Source: Pseudomonadota bacterium (GTDB lineage: Bacteria > Pseudomonadota > Gammaproteobacteria > Burkholderiales > Thiobacillaceae). From it: a DNA stretch of 64,000 nucleotides. Of the stretch, positions 8,625 through 17,272 are shown in pieces. Position numbers and translations under genes: made by a program. The first letter of the stretch is position 1; each line of letters opens with the position of its first letter. The notes beneath the pieces were generated by a model that saw only the letters and a list, made by a program, of their open reading frames with translations, was not told the DNA's origin and made no database searches. The stretch lies in contig JAKQCX010000015.1 in the NCBI GenBank assembly GCA_029558905.1, positions 1 through 64,000 on the forward strand. Direction: 5' to 3'.

Positions 8625-10172
8625 CTAGCGTTCCGGTCTGGCACGCCGGTTGGAACCCGCCACCAGCCGGTAGGTATAGAAGCGGCATTCCAGCGGGCCG
8701 TTGAACAGCGGGGTGCGGCGACTGGCGGACAGGCCGATGTGTCTGGGCAGCTGTGGGTCGGCGCTGATGAGGTGGGCGGACCAGCCGGCATATTTGCGCT
8801 TCAGGGTATCGCCCAGGGCACGGTAGAAGGCGGCCATGCGTTCGTGCGGCAGGCGCACGCCATAGGGCGGGTTGCTGACGAGCATGCCGGGTTGCGTGGG
8901 AGGGGCTTCCACCTCCAGGAAATCCGCCTGCTGCAGCTGCACGCAGTCCAGCAGGCCGGCGGCACGCAGGTTGCGGCTGGCGGCCCGCAGCATGGCCGGG
9001 TCGTTGTCCGCGCCGAAGATGGGCAGGGGCTCCGGCGCATGGGCCGCGGCTTCCGCCTCCCGGCACAGGCGCCGCCATGCGTCGGGCTGAAAGTTCTCCA
9101 GGTGTTCGAAGGCGAATCGGCGTTTCAGACCCGGGGCACGGTTGAGCCACCACATGGCTGCCTCGATGAGCAGGGTGCCCCCGCCCATCATGGGGTCGAA
9201 GAATGGCATGCCCGGATGCCACCCCGCCAGGCGCAGGAGGCCGGCTGCGAGGTTCTCGTTCAGGGGCGCGGGGGCGGGTTCCACCCGGAAGCCGCGGCGG
9301 TTGAGGGGCTCGCCGGACAGGTCCACGTACAGGCTGTAGCGCTCTTCGCCAAGATAGAGCACGAGGGGCACCTCGGGGCTGCGGGTGTCCACGCTGGGCC
9401 GTTCCCCCAGCACGGCGCGGAAGCGGTCGCACACCCCGTCCTTCACCTTCAGGGCCGCGAAGTTCAGGCTCTTCAGGGGGCTGCGGCGGGCCACGGCGTG
9501 CACGGCGAAACTGCGTGATGGCGTGAACAGGGCGGGCCAGTCCACCCGCAGGGCACCGTCGTAGAGGTCGGACTCCTGACTGTAGCGGCCCTCCGTCACA
9601 CGCCACAGCACGCGCACCGCCAGCCGGCTCCACAGGTTGACCCGCCAGGCATCCTGCAGACTGCCGCGCAAGGCGGCGCCCCCCGGTGCGGGGCGGACGT
9701 CGGCACACCCGATCTCCGCCAGTTCATCGACCAGTTGCGCCTCCAGGCCCTTGTGACAGGGCACGAAAAAGGCGTGCCGATCGGCCACGGCATGGGGCCG
9801 GCGGCGTGCATCGTCGTCCTCACGCGGCGGCCGCCGCGGGGAGTCACGCCGTGTCACCCGACGCCGGTCGGTGGCGGCCCTGCCCGGTGCGGAGGCAGGG
9901 CCTACGGGTTTACGACGGTCGTGACGGGAAGGTCCGGGGGTACGCCCGGAAGCTGGCTCGCGCCGGTCGTCCTTCTCGGCATGTGGGCGGGGCGGTGCCT
10001 CGGTCTGGACGCTGCGCACCGCCTGCGCGATCCGGACGCGCGGCTTGGCGGTGCCGGGCAGATGCCGGCCGCGTACCGGTGCCCGGGTCTTGTCCGGGGC
10101 TTGCGCACCCGGCCGGGCATCAGGTTTGATGCCAAGGATTTTGCGCTGTTTGGGTTTGTCCGATGCCGACAC
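8625..10172 (-). CDS. THUMP-domain class I RNA guanine methyltransferase (RlmL N-half/UPF0020 type)
   Basis: 515 residues. Residues 1 to about 130 are a basic, Pro/Arg-rich, probably disordered tail. Then comes a THUMP RNA-binding domain (FVPCHKGLEAQLVDELAEIG to FAVHAVARR) and a Rossmann methyltransferase domain with FFDPMMGGGTLLIEA from residue 324 and the N6/N2-methylation motif NPPY at 434-437. It is most like the N-terminal half of E. coli RlmL (23S rRNA m2G2445). The GTG start at 10172, with GAGGT upstream, overlaps the start of the divergent tlpA-like gene by ten bases. The basic tail is longer than usual. Confidence 0.85.
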   Translation of the reverse strand: MSASDKPKQRKILGIKPDARPGAQAPDKTRAPVRGRHLPGTAKPRVRIAQAVRSVQTEAPPRPHAEKDDRREPASGRTPGPSRHDRRKPVGPASAPGRAATDRRRVTRRDSPRRPPREDDDARRRPHAVADRHAFFVPCHKGLEAQLVDELAEIGCADVRPAPGGAALRGSLQDAWRVNLWSRLAVRVLWRVTEGRYSQESDLYDGALRVDWPALFTPSRSFAVHAVARRSPLKSLNFAALKVKDGVCDRFRAVLGERPSVDTRSPEVPLVLYLGEERYSLYVDLSGEPLNRRGFRVEPAPAPLNENLAAGLLRLAGWHPGMPFFDPMMGGGTLLIEAAMWWLNRAPGLKRRFAFEHLENFQPDAWRRLCREAEAAAHAPEPLPIFGADNDPAMLRAASRNLRAAGLLDCVQLQQADFLEVEAPPTQPGMLVSNPPYGVRLPHERMAAFYRALGDTLKRKYAGWSAHLISADPQLPRHIGLSASRRTPLFNGPLECRFYTYRLVAGSNRRARPER

Positions 10173-10666
10173 CTGCGTACCTCAAGAAATTCGTGCCCAG
10201 TCCGGTGACCCTGGTGGTGCTGGGGCTCATCGCCTATCTCTGGTTCCGGCCACCGGCCTGGGTCAGCGACGTGGATCGGGCCGCGCCGGAAGTACCGGAA
10301 CTGGTGGCCCTGCGCGGTCAGGTGGTGCTGGTGAATTTCTGGGCCACCTGGTGTCCTTACTGTCGCCACGAGATGCCGGCCATGCAGGATTACTACCGTG
10401 CCCACCAGGACCGGGGGTTCGCGATTGTCGCCTACAGCGAGGATAAAACCCAGCAGGAGGTGGATGATTTCATGGCCCGGGAGGGTTATACCTTTCCAGC
10501 CTTGCTGACACCGCCGGGCGTGGCGGCGGCCTTCGGCGGAGTGGACCGCCTGCCCACCTCCTTCGTCATCGATCGCCAGGGCCGCATCCGCCACAAGATC
10601 AGCGGCCAGGTCCACGCCGGCCGTCTGGAGAAACTGATCGACCCCCTGCTTGCCGAGTCCCGGTAG
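10163..10666 (+). CDS. TlpA/ResA-like membrane-anchored thioredoxin
   Basis: 167-residue thiol-disulfide oxidoreductase. One N-terminal membrane segment (residues about 13-28) acts as an uncleaved anchor. The thioredoxin fold follows with the redox motif WCPYC at 63-67 and the cis-Pro region RLPTSFVID. Such proteins reduce disulfides in periplasmic proteins, often during cytochrome c maturation. The start codon overlaps that of the divergent methyltransferase gene, so each gene's initiation region is coding sequence of the other. I see no good ribosome site before the ATG, so a later start is possible. Confidence 0.85.
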   Translation: MPTPAYLKKFVPSPVTLVVLGLIAYLWFRPPAWVSDVDRAAPEVPELVALRGQVVLVNFWATWCPYCRHEMPAMQDYYRAHQDRGFAIVAYSEDKTQQEVDDFMAREGYTFPALLTPPGVAAAFGGVDRLPTSFVIDRQGRIRHKISGQVHAGRLEKLIDPLLAESR

Positions 10667-10711
10667 GGCCGTACTCCGGTGCATGCCGGGAGATGTGCCC
10701 GGGGAGGGCGG

Positions 10712-11227
10712 TCACTTCCTCAGGAGCTTGGCCATCTCGCGCCGGTAATAGACGAAATCCATCTCCGGGCAGGGCCCCCCCAGGCGGGTGAGGACGGCGG
10801 AGATCTGGCCACGGTGATGCGCGTAATGGGTGAACAGGTGGGTCAGGGCATCCCGTACCCACATCTCCTTGCTGCTGCCGTCGCTGGCGGTGAAGCGGCA
10901 GGGGATGTCGTAGAAGCTGGCTTCCCGGCTGGCCAGCCAGTCCTGCAGGTGGCGCGTCTCCCGGCGCAGGACATTTTTCAGCTCACGCCAGTCCGGATGG
11001 TGGATGGTCCTGTAGTCCGTCGTGCAGGCCTCTCCCTTCAGCCTGGCCAGCCAGGTCTGGCTCACCACCAGCATGTGGTCGACGGTGTGATGGATGCTCT
11101 GGAAGAACAGCCCCTGGTCGCTGGCCAGGACCTCAGGCTGCAGATGATCCAGGGCGGCGAACAGGACTTCGTTGGCCCAGTGCTGGTAGTCCGCCTGGAG
11201 TATGAAATGGCTCTTCCATGTGTACAT
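10712..11227 (-). CDS. DinB-family protein
   Basis: 171 residues, predicted four-helix bundle of the DinB/YfiT metal-binding superfamily. It shows the typical N-terminal YQHWANEVLFAALDHL, the central FFQSIHHTVDHMLVVSQTWLARL and the C-terminal LTHLFTHYAHHRGQISAVLTRLG, whose spaced histidines are the usual divalent-metal ligands. The substrate is unknown; relatives are thiol transferases or stress proteins. The ATG has a strong GGAGG site eleven bases upstream. It is convergent with the thioredoxin gene. The specific activity cannot be inferred. Confidence 0.83.
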   Translation of the reverse strand: MYTWKSHFILQADYQHWANEVLFAALDHLQPEVLASDQGLFFQSIHHTVDHMLVVSQTWLARLKGEACTTDYRTIHHPDWRELKNVLRRETRHLQDWLASREASFYDIPCRFTASDGSSKEMWVRDALTHLFTHYAHHRGQISAVLTRLGGPCPEMDFVYYRREMAKLLRK

Positions 11228-11311
11228 CGCCTGCCTCCAATGTCGTTCTGGCTCTCACCCAAGCGCGGTGCGCCGGGCGGGGTCTGGAGCCATGTGCCCG
11301 GAGCTGATGGA

Positions 11312-12397
11312 TCATTCCTCCACGCGGACCGTCGACACGGGCCTTTCCCACTCCAGCCGGGAGTTCATGGCCCGGGTGACGTGGATTGTGCCATCGGCCG
11401 CCACCCGCAGGGCCTCATCGATGCCCATTTTTCCGGCCAGGCGCCGCCAGTCGGTCGCGCTGGCGATGAACAGGGGCTTGCTGGCCACATCGGACAGGAC
11501 ACCAGCCCCCGGACCGCGGGCGATGACCGTCACCGCCTGAGCCTGACGTGCCGGCCAGCCCGTGCGGGGGTCGATGAGATGACTGTAGCGCCTGCCGTCC
11601 ACTTCGAAGAAGCGCTGGTAGTCGCCGGAGGTGCCGATGGCCTCGCCGTCGCGCAGCGCCAGCACCGCCAGGGCACCGGCCCGGCGGGGATGCTGGATAC
11701 CCACCTTCCAGGGAGTGCCACCCTTGTCGCCCAGGGCCATGATGTTGCCGCCGATGTTGATGAGGGCGTTCTTGACCCCCTGATCACGCAGCAGCCGCGC
11801 CGCCCGGTCCAGGGCATAGCCCTTGGCATAGCCTCCCAGGTCGATGCGCACCGCGGGGTTGCGGCACACGAGGACGTCGCCTTGCCATTGCAGGTCGCCC
11901 ATGCCGGGCCGGGCGGCCACCAGCCTGGCGATGGCCACCGGGTCCGGCAGGCGGGGCGTGAAGGTATCGCCATGGAAGCCCCACAGGCGCACCAGGTTGC
12001 CGATGGCCGGGTTGAACAGGCCCTCGGACAGGATGGACATGCGGGTGGCGTCGGTCAGGATGGCGTGCAGCTCCGCTTGCGTGGCCAGGTCGATGCGCGC
12101 CGGCGTCCGGGGCGTGGCCCGGGCCAGGCGGCTGTTGAGTGCCTCCAGGGGGCCAGGTTCCCAGGGATGCAGGTCGCGGTGCATGCGGTCGAAGTCACGC
12201 AGCAGCGCATCCGCTGCCTGCCGGGCCTTGCCCGGATCCTCGCCATGGAGCGTGATTTCCACCAGGGTGCCGAACACATAGGCCTGCTGCCGATGGATTT
12301 GTGCACCGCAGCCGGACAGCAACAGGCTCACCAGACACAGCGCGAGCCAGGCCGACCAGGCGCCCGCGGATCCGGCCGTGCTCCTTGCCCGCGCCAT
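11312..12397 (-). CDS. apbE: FAD:protein FMN transferase, lipoprotein
   Basis: Attaches FMN covalently to threonine residues of target flavoproteins such as NqrB/RnfG. 361 residues, starting with a lipoprotein signal (LCLVSLLLSGC). Then comes the ApbE domain: AYVFGTLVEITLHG, IDLGGYAKGYALD, INIGGNIMALG, TSGDYQRFFEVDGRRYSHLIDPRTG and a Mg-binding segment SDVASKPLFIA. In many homologues the last reads DALSTALF, so the Thr ligand is changed here. It lies two bases downstream of gshB in the same direction, which suggests cotranscription with the glutathione genes. Confidence 0.93.
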   Translation of the reverse strand: MARARSTAGSAGAWSAWLALCLVSLLLSGCGAQIHRQQAYVFGTLVEITLHGEDPGKARQAADALLRDFDRMHRDLHPWEPGPLEALNSRLARATPRTPARIDLATQAELHAILTDATRMSILSEGLFNPAIGNLVRLWGFHGDTFTPRLPDPVAIARLVAARPGMGDLQWQGDVLVCRNPAVRIDLGGYAKGYALDRAARLLRDQGVKNALINIGGNIMALGDKGGTPWKVGIQHPRRAGALAVLALRDGEAIGTSGDYQRFFEVDGRRYSHLIDPRTGWPARQAQAVTVIARGPGAGVLSDVASKPLFIASATDWRRLAGKMGIDEALRVAADGTIHVTRAMNSRLEWERPVSTVRVEE

Positions 12398-12399
12398 CC

Positions 12400-13383
12400 T
12401 CAGCCTGCTCCCTGGGCTTCCATGGCTCGGCGCTCCAGCGCGTCCATGAACAGGGCCGCCACATCGCAGCCCGTCTGCCGGTGGATCTCCTGGAAGCAGG
12501 TGGGGCTGGTGACGTTCACCTCCGTGAGCCGCGCGCCGATGACATCCAGGCCGGCCAGGAAGATGCCGGCGGCCTGCAGCGCGGGTGCGAGGGCGCGGGC
12601 GATCCGCCAGTCCTGCTCGCTCAGGGGCCGGGCCACGCCGGTGCCCCCGGCCGCCAGGTTGCCGCGTGTTTCTCCCTGGGCCGGGATGCGCGCCAGGCAG
12701 TAGGGCACGGGTTCGCCGTCGATGACCAGGACCCGCTTGTCGCCCTCGGCGATGGCGGGCAGGTAGCGCTGGGCCATGACGGCCTCCGTGCCGTGACGGG
12801 TGGCGGTCTCCAGGATGGCGCCCAGGTTGGGGTCGCCGGGCCGCAGGCGGAACACGCCAGCACCCCCCATGGCGTTCAGGGGTTTCACCACGATGTCCTC
12901 CTGCCGCGCCAGGAACTCGCGTATCTGGCCGGCATCGGCGCTCACCAGGGTGGGGGCGATGAACTCGGGGAAGCGGGCGATGGCCAGCTTCTCGTTCCAG
13001 TCGCGCAGGGCCTGGGGCCGGTTGAGTACGCGCGCGCCCTGCTCCTCCGCTATCTGCAGCAGCCAGGTGGCGTTGAGATAGCCCTGGTCGAAGGGCGGAT
13101 CCTTGCGCATGAGCACTGCGTCGAAGTGCGCCAGGTCCCGCCAGGTGTGGGGATCCGCCTCGAACCATGGCCTTCCCTCCTCGGCGTAGGGGGGCGCGGG
13201 TGTGTCTGCCAGCGTGACCTGGGCACAGCGTCCGCGCACCCGGCCGTCCCGCCAGGCCAGGTCCTCCGCCAGCATGGCGAACAGGCCGTGTCCCCGTCGG
13301 GCGGCCTCGCGCATCATGGCGTAGGTGCTGTCCTTGTGGACCTTGAAGCCGGCCAGGGGGTCGGCGATGAACAGGAACTTCAT
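12400..13383 (-). CDS. gshB: Glutathione synthetase
   Basis: ATP-grasp enzyme joining gamma-glutamylcysteine and glycine. 327 residues, close to E. coli GshB (316). It contains MRKDPPFDQGYLNATWLL, FPEFIAPTL, DIVVKPLNAMGGAGVFRL (nucleotide-binding grasp) and the C-terminal GLDVIGARLTEVNVTSPTCFQEI motif that supplies Mg-binding residues. The start overlaps the stop of gshA by four bases (ATGA), so the two biosynthetic steps are translationally coupled. Confidence 0.96.
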   Translation of the reverse strand: MKFLFIADPLAGFKVHKDSTYAMMREAARRGHGLFAMLAEDLAWRDGRVRGRCAQVTLADTPAPPYAEEGRPWFEADPHTWRDLAHFDAVLMRKDPPFDQGYLNATWLLQIAEEQGARVLNRPQALRDWNEKLAIARFPEFIAPTLVSADAGQIREFLARQEDIVVKPLNAMGGAGVFRLRPGDPNLGAILETATRHGTEAVMAQRYLPAIAEGDKRVLVIDGEPVPYCLARIPAQGETRGNLAAGGTGVARPLSEQDWRIARALAPALQAAGIFLAGLDVIGARLTEVNVTSPTCFQEIHRQTGCDVAALFMDALERRAMEAQGAG

Positions 13384-14675
13384 GGCGCGGTGCGCTCCAG
13401 TTCCAGGCTGGCGGCCAGGGCCGCCAGGCGGGCGATGACGCCATAGGTATAGAAGCGGTTCACCGGCGCATCCGGCTCGGCGCTGCAGTCGCAGAAGCTG
13501 CCGGTCTCCTCGAAGGCCAGGGGCACGAAGTGCATGCCGGGCGCATTCAGGTTCTCGTCCAGGCGGCGGCCGGTGTGGACCCGGTAGAAACCGCCCACCA
13601 CGAAGTGGTCGATCAGGTACACCACGGGTTCGGCCACCGCCTCATGCATGGTTTCGAAGGTGGGTACGCCTTCCTGCACCAGCACGTGGTGCACCGCCAG
13701 GCCTTCCTTCACCACGGCCATCTTGTTGCGGGCACGGCGGTTCAGCTCCACGACGTCGTCTGAGGACTTTACCGTCATGATGCCCATGCCATAGGTGCCG
13801 GCATCCGCCTTGACGATGACGAACGGCTCCCGCCCGATGCCGTATTCCCGGTATTTCACCCGGGTGCGCGCCAGCACCTCCTCCACGTGGCCGGCCAGGC
13901 AGTCCTCACCCTTGCGGGTGTGGAAATCCACCTCGCCACAGTTGGCGTGATAGGGGTTGATGAGCCAGGGGTCGATGCCGATGAGGGCGGCGAATTGCCG
14001 TGCCATCGCATCGTAGGCGGCAAAGTGCTGGGATTTGCGCCGGCTGTGCCAGCCCGCATGCAGGGGCGGCAGCATGCCCTGGGCCGGGGAGAGGCCCTGG
14101 AGGATCTCCGGCACGCCGGCGGACAGGTCGTTGTTGAGCAGGATGGCGCAGGGCTCGAAATCCGGCTCGCCATGGCGGTCCCGCAGCAGCAGGCGATCCC
14201 CCCGTCGCGTGATGGGCTCCAGGATGAGCGTGCCACCATCGGGCAGGTCCAGCACCAGGGGCGCCTCCAGGCCGGGGATCAGGCTGCCGATGCGCACGGA
14301 AAGGCCGATCTTGCGCATGATGTTCGCCAGGGTCGCCACGTTCTGCAGATAGAAGGCGTTGCGTGTGTGGTTCTCCGGAATGATGAGGAAGCGCTTGGCG
14401 GAGACGCACATCTTCTCCACCGCCACCTGGGCGGCCTGCAGGGCCAAGGGCAGGAAGTCCGGGTTCAGGTTGTTGAAGCCGCCGGGAAACAGGTTGGCAT
14501 CCACGGGCGCCAGCTTGAAGCCGGCATTGCGCAGGTCCACGGATGTATAGAAAGGCGCCGGGTGTTCCTGCCACTGCAGCCGGAACCAGTGTTCGATATC
14601 CGGCTGGGCGGCGTGGATGTGACGTTCGATTTCCAGGAGCGGGCCTTTGCGGGCGGTGCTGAGGTGGGGGAGCAT
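13380..14675 (-). CDS. gshA: Glutamate-cysteine ligase, Acidithiobacillus ferrooxidans type
   Basis: First step of glutathione synthesis. 431 residues, unlike the E. coli GshA (518) but like the family first defined in A. ferrooxidans and found in Nitrosomonas, Thiobacillus and several sulfur-oxidising Gammaproteobacteria. Supporting segments are FYTSVDLRNAGFKLAPVD, NLFPGGFNNLN, IPENHTRNAFYLQN, INPYHANCGEVDFHTRKG and VKADAGTYGMGIMTVK. It heads a gshA-gshB-apbE operon. The ATG at 14675 sits 186 bases from the divergent trmL. Confidence 0.92.
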   Translation of the reverse strand: MLPHLSTARKGPLLEIERHIHAAQPDIEHWFRLQWQEHPAPFYTSVDLRNAGFKLAPVDANLFPGGFNNLNPDFLPLALQAAQVAVEKMCVSAKRFLIIPENHTRNAFYLQNVATLANIMRKIGLSVRIGSLIPGLEAPLVLDLPDGGTLILEPITRRGDRLLLRDRHGEPDFEPCAILLNNDLSAGVPEILQGLSPAQGMLPPLHAGWHSRRKSQHFAAYDAMARQFAALIGIDPWLINPYHANCGEVDFHTRKGEDCLAGHVEEVLARTRVKYREYGIGREPFVIVKADAGTYGMGIMTVKSSDDVVELNRRARNKMAVVKEGLAVHHVLVQEGVPTFETMHEAVAEPVVYLIDHFVVGGFYRVHTGRRLDENLNAPGMHFVPLAFEETGSFCDCSAEPDAPVNRFYTYGVIARLAALAASLELERTAP

Positions 14676-14786
14676 GCGCTTGTCGTTGCGGAGTAGGACT
14701 CGTTAGGTGCGGGCAACAGGCCTGTCGTTCCCGCGCGTGGATACCCGGATGATTCAACGGACGGCATGCCCGCCTGCACGGACATG

Positions 14787-14805
14787 ACGCAAAATCGTGT
14801 TGCGT
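14787..14805. repeat. Inverted repeat in the gshA/trmL divergent spacer
   Basis: ACGCAA, seven bases, TTGCGT is a perfect six-base inverted repeat in the 186-base spacer between divergent gshA and trmL. A second imperfect repeat, GTGTC and GACAC, follows at about 14810-14830. It may be an operator, but nothing identifies a regulator. Confidence 0.3.
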
Positions 14806-14861
14806 GGAGTGTCCCACGTCCGTGACACGTCGAAGCCGCGAAACTTATCGGCCCAGCCAAC

Positions 14862-15338
14862 ATGCCGCAAGCCCTCTTCGAGATCGTGCTGTTCCAGCCC
14901 GAGATCCCGCCCAACACGGGCAATGTCATCCGCCTGGCGGCCAATACCGGCTGCCGGCTGCATGTGGTGCGTCCCCTGGGTTTCGGGCTGGAGGACAGGC
15001 AGTTGCGCCGCGCCGGCCTGGATTACCACGAATACGCCCCTCTGCAGGTGCATGACACCTGGCCGGCTTTGACGCAGGTGCTGGCCGGGCGGCGCTTTTT
15101 CGCCTTCAGTGCCCAGGTCGTCACGCCGTTTCATACGGTCCGCTACCAGCCCGGCGACGTATTGGTGTTCGGCCCCGAGACCCGGGGGCTACCGCCGGAG
15201 GTGTTGGCGGAAATCGCACCGGAACGGCGACTGCGCCTGCCCATGCGCGGCGGCCAGCGCAGCCTGAACCTGTCCAATGCCGTGGCCGTGGCGGTGTATG
15301 AGGCCTGGCGCCAGAACGGCTTCGCGGGGGCGGCATGA
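14862..15338 (+). CDS. trmL: tRNA (cytidine/uridine-34 2'-O)-methyltransferase
   Basis: SPOUT-fold enzyme that methylates the wobble ribose of tRNA-Leu. 158 residues, equal to the family size. It has LFQPEIPPNTGNVIRLAANTG (motif 1), DVLVFGPETRGLP (motif 2) and LPMRGGQRSLNLSNAVAVAVYE (motif 3), the trefoil-knot SAM site with the SLNLSNAVA signature. It precedes a run of small same-strand genes (TPR protein, yggX, ubiE). Confidence 0.95.
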   Translation: MPQALFEIVLFQPEIPPNTGNVIRLAANTGCRLHVVRPLGFGLEDRQLRRAGLDYHEYAPLQVHDTWPALTQVLAGRRFFAFSAQVVTPFHTVRYQPGDVLVFGPETRGLPPEVLAEIAPERRLRLPMRGGQRSLNLSNAVAVAVYEAWRQNGFAGAA

Positions 15339-15422
15339 GGCACGAGTGTCCCGCGTCGCATCGGCTTGCTTTCCTCGTGATCGCACCCACATGCAGCGCA
15401 TTGCCATCTGCTGGAGGACGCC

Positions 15423-15770
15423 ATGAGCGCCCTGGAAACCTTCGAGAAGATGCTGGCGCAGGGCCGGGACGGCGCCATGCTGCGCCTTTCGCTGGGCAAC
15501 GAGTATCACAAGGCCGGCCGTCTGGAAGAGGCCATCGTGCAGCTGCGGGCCGCCCTGGAGTTCGACCCGCGCTATTCCGCCGCCTGGAAGCAGCTGGGCA
15601 AGTGCCTGGCCGAGTCCGGCCGGACCACGGAGGCCCTGGAGGTCTATCGCCAGGGCATGGCGGCGGCGGAGGACAAGGGGGATATCCAGGCGGTGAAGGA
15701 GATGCGGGTATTCGCCCGTCGCCTGGAGAAGCAGGTGCGGCCTGCGGAGGGGACGGGCGGCGCCGGATGA
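15423..15770 (+). CDS. Small TPR-repeat protein
   Basis: 115 residues containing about two and a half tetratricopeptide repeats: LGNEYHKAGRLEEAIVQLRAALEFDP, then AAWKQLGKCLAESGRTTEALEVYRQGM, and a basic C-terminal helix. There is no signal peptide, so it is probably a cytoplasmic protein-protein adaptor. The ATG is preceded by GGAGGACGCC. Its partner is unknown. Confidence 0.85.
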   Translation: MSALETFEKMLAQGRDGAMLRLSLGNEYHKAGRLEEAIVQLRAALEFDPRYSAAWKQLGKCLAESGRTTEALEVYRQGMAAAEDKGDIQAVKEMRVFARRLEKQVRPAEGTGGAG

Positions 15771-15843
15771 CGGGTAATGACGCCTGAACCCCCTTGGGCT
15801 ACCATCCCGGCGATCATTCAGTGGTGAAAACAGGAGTATTTCC

Positions 15844-16107
15844 ATGGCACGCATGGTCAATTGCGTCAAACTGGGCCGCGAGGCCGAAGGTATGGACTTT
15901 CCCCCGCTGCCCGGCGAACTGGGCAAGCGGGTGTACGAGAATGTCTCGAAAGAGGCCTGGGCCGGCTGGATCCGCCTGCAGACCATGATCATCAACGAGA
16001 ACCGCCTCAACATGGCGGACGCGCAGCACCGCAAATACCTGATGGAACAGGCGGAGAAGTACTTCTTCGGCGAGGGCGTGGGCGCGCCACCCGGTTACCA
16101 GGCCTGA
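15844..16107 (+). CDS. yggX: Fe(2+)-trafficking/oxidative damage protection protein YggX
   Basis: 87 residues, matching the family (about 90). It has the conserved N-terminal [35 protein letters not shown], with the single family Cys, and the C-terminal [27 protein letters not shown]. It is thought to help iron pass to Fe-S proteins and protect them from oxidation. In this genus-level context it would serve an Fe-S-rich physiology. Confidence 0.96.
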   Translation: MARMVNCVKLGREAEGMDFPPLPGELGKRVYENVSKEAWAGWIRLQTMIINENRLNMADAQHRKYLMEQAEKYFFGEGVGAPPGYQA

Positions 16108-16129
16108 TGCATCCGCCCCTGGAAACGGC

Positions 16130-16870
16130 GTGAGCGGCGACAAAGAGACCCATTTCGGCTACCAGACCGTGGCCGAGGGCGAAAAGGCCGGCAAGGTGGC
16201 CGGGGTGTTCCACTCCGTGGCACGCCGCTACGACGTGATGAACGACCTCATGTCCGCCGGCCTGCACCGGGGCTGGAAATGGTTCCTGGCGCAGCAGGCA
16301 CGCGTCAGACCCGGGGCCCGGGTGCTGGATATCGCTGGCGGCACCGGCGACATCTCCCGCCTGCTGGCCCGGGACGCCGGACCCGAGGGCGAGGTCTGGC
16401 TCACGGACATCAACGGTTCCATGCTGGCGGTGGGGCGTGACCGCCTGCTGGACAACGGCCTCATGCTGCCCGTGGCACAGTGCGACGCGGAAAAGCTGCC
16501 CTTTCCGGTGGGATACTTCGATCTGGTCAGCGTGGCCTTCGGCCTGCGCAACATGACCCACAAGGACGCCGCCCTGGCGGAGATGCTGCGGGTGCTCAAG
16601 CCCGGCGGCAAGCTCATGGTGCTGGAGTTTTCCAAGGTGTGGAAGCCGCTGGCCCCCCTGTATGACCTGTATTCCTTCCAATTCCTGCCGCGCATGGGCG
16701 AGATCGTGGCCAAGGATGCGGACAGCTATCGCTACCTGGCCGAATCCATCCGCATGCACCCGGACCAGGAAACCCTGAAGACCATGATGGAAGACGCGGG
16801 CTTTACGCGCGTGGACTACTTCAACCTGACGGCGGGGGTGGTGGCCCTGCATGTGGGCTACAAGGTCTGA
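16130..16870 (+). CDS. ubiE: Ubiquinone/menaquinone biosynthesis C-methyltransferase
   Basis: SAM-dependent C-methylation of demethylubiquinol and demethylmenaquinol. 246 residues. It shows [27 protein letters not shown] motif [17 protein letters not shown], the post-I acidic residue in LTDINGSML, and the UbiE signatures [32 protein letters not shown] and [10 protein letters not shown]. The start is a GTG at 16130, 23 bases after yggX. The last codons end in the usual HVGYKV. Confidence 0.96.
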   Translation: MSGDKETHFGYQTVAEGEKAGKVAGVFHSVARRYDVMNDLMSAGLHRGWKWFLAQQARVRPGARVLDIAGGTGDISRLLARDAGPEGEVWLTDINGSMLAVGRDRLLDNGLMLPVAQCDAEKLPFPVGYFDLVSVAFGLRNMTHKDAALAEMLRVLKPGGKLMVLEFSKVWKPLAPLYDLYSFQFLPRMGEIVAKDADSYRYLAESIRMHPDQETLKTMMEDAGFTRVDYFNLTAGVVALHVGYKV

Positions 16871-16891
16871 GCCCGGGTGCACCTTAGGGCC

Positions 16892-17266
16892 TCAGGCTAC
16901 GGCACCCCGCAGCAGGTAGGTCATCAGCATGATGCCGAGAAAGATCACCACTCCATTCACCCAGATCCCCAGGCGCGTGCTGTAGCCCCGGGGAATCTCC
17001 ACGGCGCGCAGGGTGCGCAGCACCCGGCGATACTGGGTGATGGCACTGGCGCAGAGCAGCACGCCCAGGCCGATGAAGGCCAGGCCGATCCAGAAGGACA
17101 GGCTGCGCTGCATGCCGGCATCGGGTTGGTGTGACAGCTCGTGCATGAACAGACCGAAGCGCTCGATCATGAAGCCAAAGGTCATGAGGGCCAGGGCGGT
17201 GCGGTTCCAGGCCAGCAGGGTGCGCTCGGCGGCGAAGAACACCCGGGGGTCGTTCAGCGCGGACAT
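16892..17266 (-). CDS. DUF202 inner-membrane protein (YidH-like)
   Basis: 124 residues with three predicted membrane helices. The N-terminal DPRVFFAAERTLLAWNRTALALMTFGFMIERFG is the DUF202 signature (AxERTxLAWxRT). Function is not established in the family. It follows xerC by six bases and is the last gene of the dapF-DUF484-xerC block. It is convergent with ubiE. Confidence 0.85.
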   Translation of the reverse strand: MSALNDPRVFFAAERTLLAWNRTALALMTFGFMIERFGLFMHELSHQPDAGMQRSLSFWIGLAFIGLGVLLCASAITQYRRVLRTLRAVEIPRGYSTRLGIWVNGVVIFLGIMLMTYLLRGAVA

Positions 17267-17272
17267 GGTGCC

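Noticed and set aside
10679-12703. 674-codon open frame on the plus strand over dinB and apbE
   Set aside because: It spans two real minus-strand genes and has no motif or ribosome site.
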